Shown: positions 35,665-35,789 of the stretch, piece by piece
Position numbering within the stretch: the stretch's first letter is position 1
How the letters are laid out: each line of letters starts with the position of its first letter
Origin: a virus
Reading direction: 5' to 3' (one strand)
Length of the DNA: 35,789 bases
IMG/VR virus record: IMGVR_UViG_3300032287_002806
Coordinates: 1-35,789 of that record
The notes under the pieces: model-generated
What the model saw: only the letters and a program-made list of their open reading frames with translations
Database searches by the model: none
What the model was told of the DNA's origin: nothing
Position numbers and translations under genes: made by a program

Positions 35665-35789
35665 ATGCACTTGGTTTACAAGGGTGCAAGCGCCAAGTTA
35701 AGGCGTTTGTCTATTTGGGATTGCAACTACTCGGGGCCGCTAGATCGGCACACATCGGTAACGCTTGGAAGGTACGTCAGGGGGGTGAC
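35665..35789 (+). CDS. first rightward early gene, truncated by the window edge
   Basis: ATG 35665 follows a very strong ribosome site (GGGAGGGG). Only 41 codons are visible: MHLVYKGASAKLRRLSIWDC, NYSGPLDRHTSVTLGRYVRG and V. It is basic and not recognisably a repressor or Cro protein. The frame does not connect in phase with the left window edge, so more sequence lies between. Function unknown. Confidence 0.55.
   Translation, partial: MHLVYKGASAKLRRLSIWDCNYSGPLDRHTSVTLGRYVRGV

Overview
The window is most of the genome of a temperate, P22-like podovirus, probably infecting a betaproteobacterium of the Burkholderiales/Comamonadaceae type. The host guess rests on moderate GC, the style of the early proteins and a carried tRNA-Ser(CGA) 3' half; it is inference. 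No host gene is visible. The att core (about 25.86-25.92 kb) lies between the late genes and int, with the early leftward operon beyond it. That is the order of a free, circular phage genome rather than of one integrated prophage. Both window edges cut coding frames and do not join in frame, so some sequence, probably including the repressor and the start of the replication gene, lies outside.

Layout. (1) 1-5.1 kb, plus strand: a tightly overlapping replication and nin-like block with a DnaT-like replication protein, a candidate helicase loader, a C5-cytosine methyltransferase whose gene is read through its whole length in a second frame, NinB, NinG, a DUF3310 protein and many tiny genes. (2) 5.1-22.2 kb, plus strand: packaging and virion genes, namely terminase small and large subunits, portal, an SGNH-hydrolase protein, scaffold, P22-type coat, gp4- and gp10-like head completion proteins, a cupin protein, three DNA-ejection proteins and a tail fibre. 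An HNH homing endonuclease sits on the opposite strand just after the coat gene. (3) 22.2-25.5 kb: fibre-associated protein, two holin candidates, GH108 endolysin, small secreted and cysteine-rich proteins, and a metallophosphoesterase. (4) 25.5-25.98 kb: attachment region with a large inverted repeat, terminators, three 12-bp iterons and the tRNA-Ser 3' half. (5) 25.96-34.7 kb, minus strand: int, an excisionase-like gene and a long early operon of small genes with ERF, SSB, Gp157, a protein with an FtsK-gamma-like domain and a linker-repeat modular protein, headed by an HNH-AP2 endonuclease. (6) 34.7-35.8 kb: control region with a leftward promoter carrying duplicated elements, a plus-strand secreted-protein gene with its own terminator, a perfect 8-bp-arm palindrome and a rightward promoter ahead of a gene that runs off the window.

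How it works together. After injection by the ejection proteins, the leftward operon would supply ERF and SSB for annealing recombination and Int/Xis for site choice. The rightward operon would supply replication and the Nin recombination functions. Terminase and portal then fill a P22-type procapsid built on the scaffold, gp4/gp10-like proteins plug it, and holin plus GH108 endolysin release the progeny. The most unusual signals are the same-length overlapping gene pair at 1727-2642, a family of short hairpins placed just before four late genes, the iteron cluster beside attP, and the repeat-linked modular early protein.
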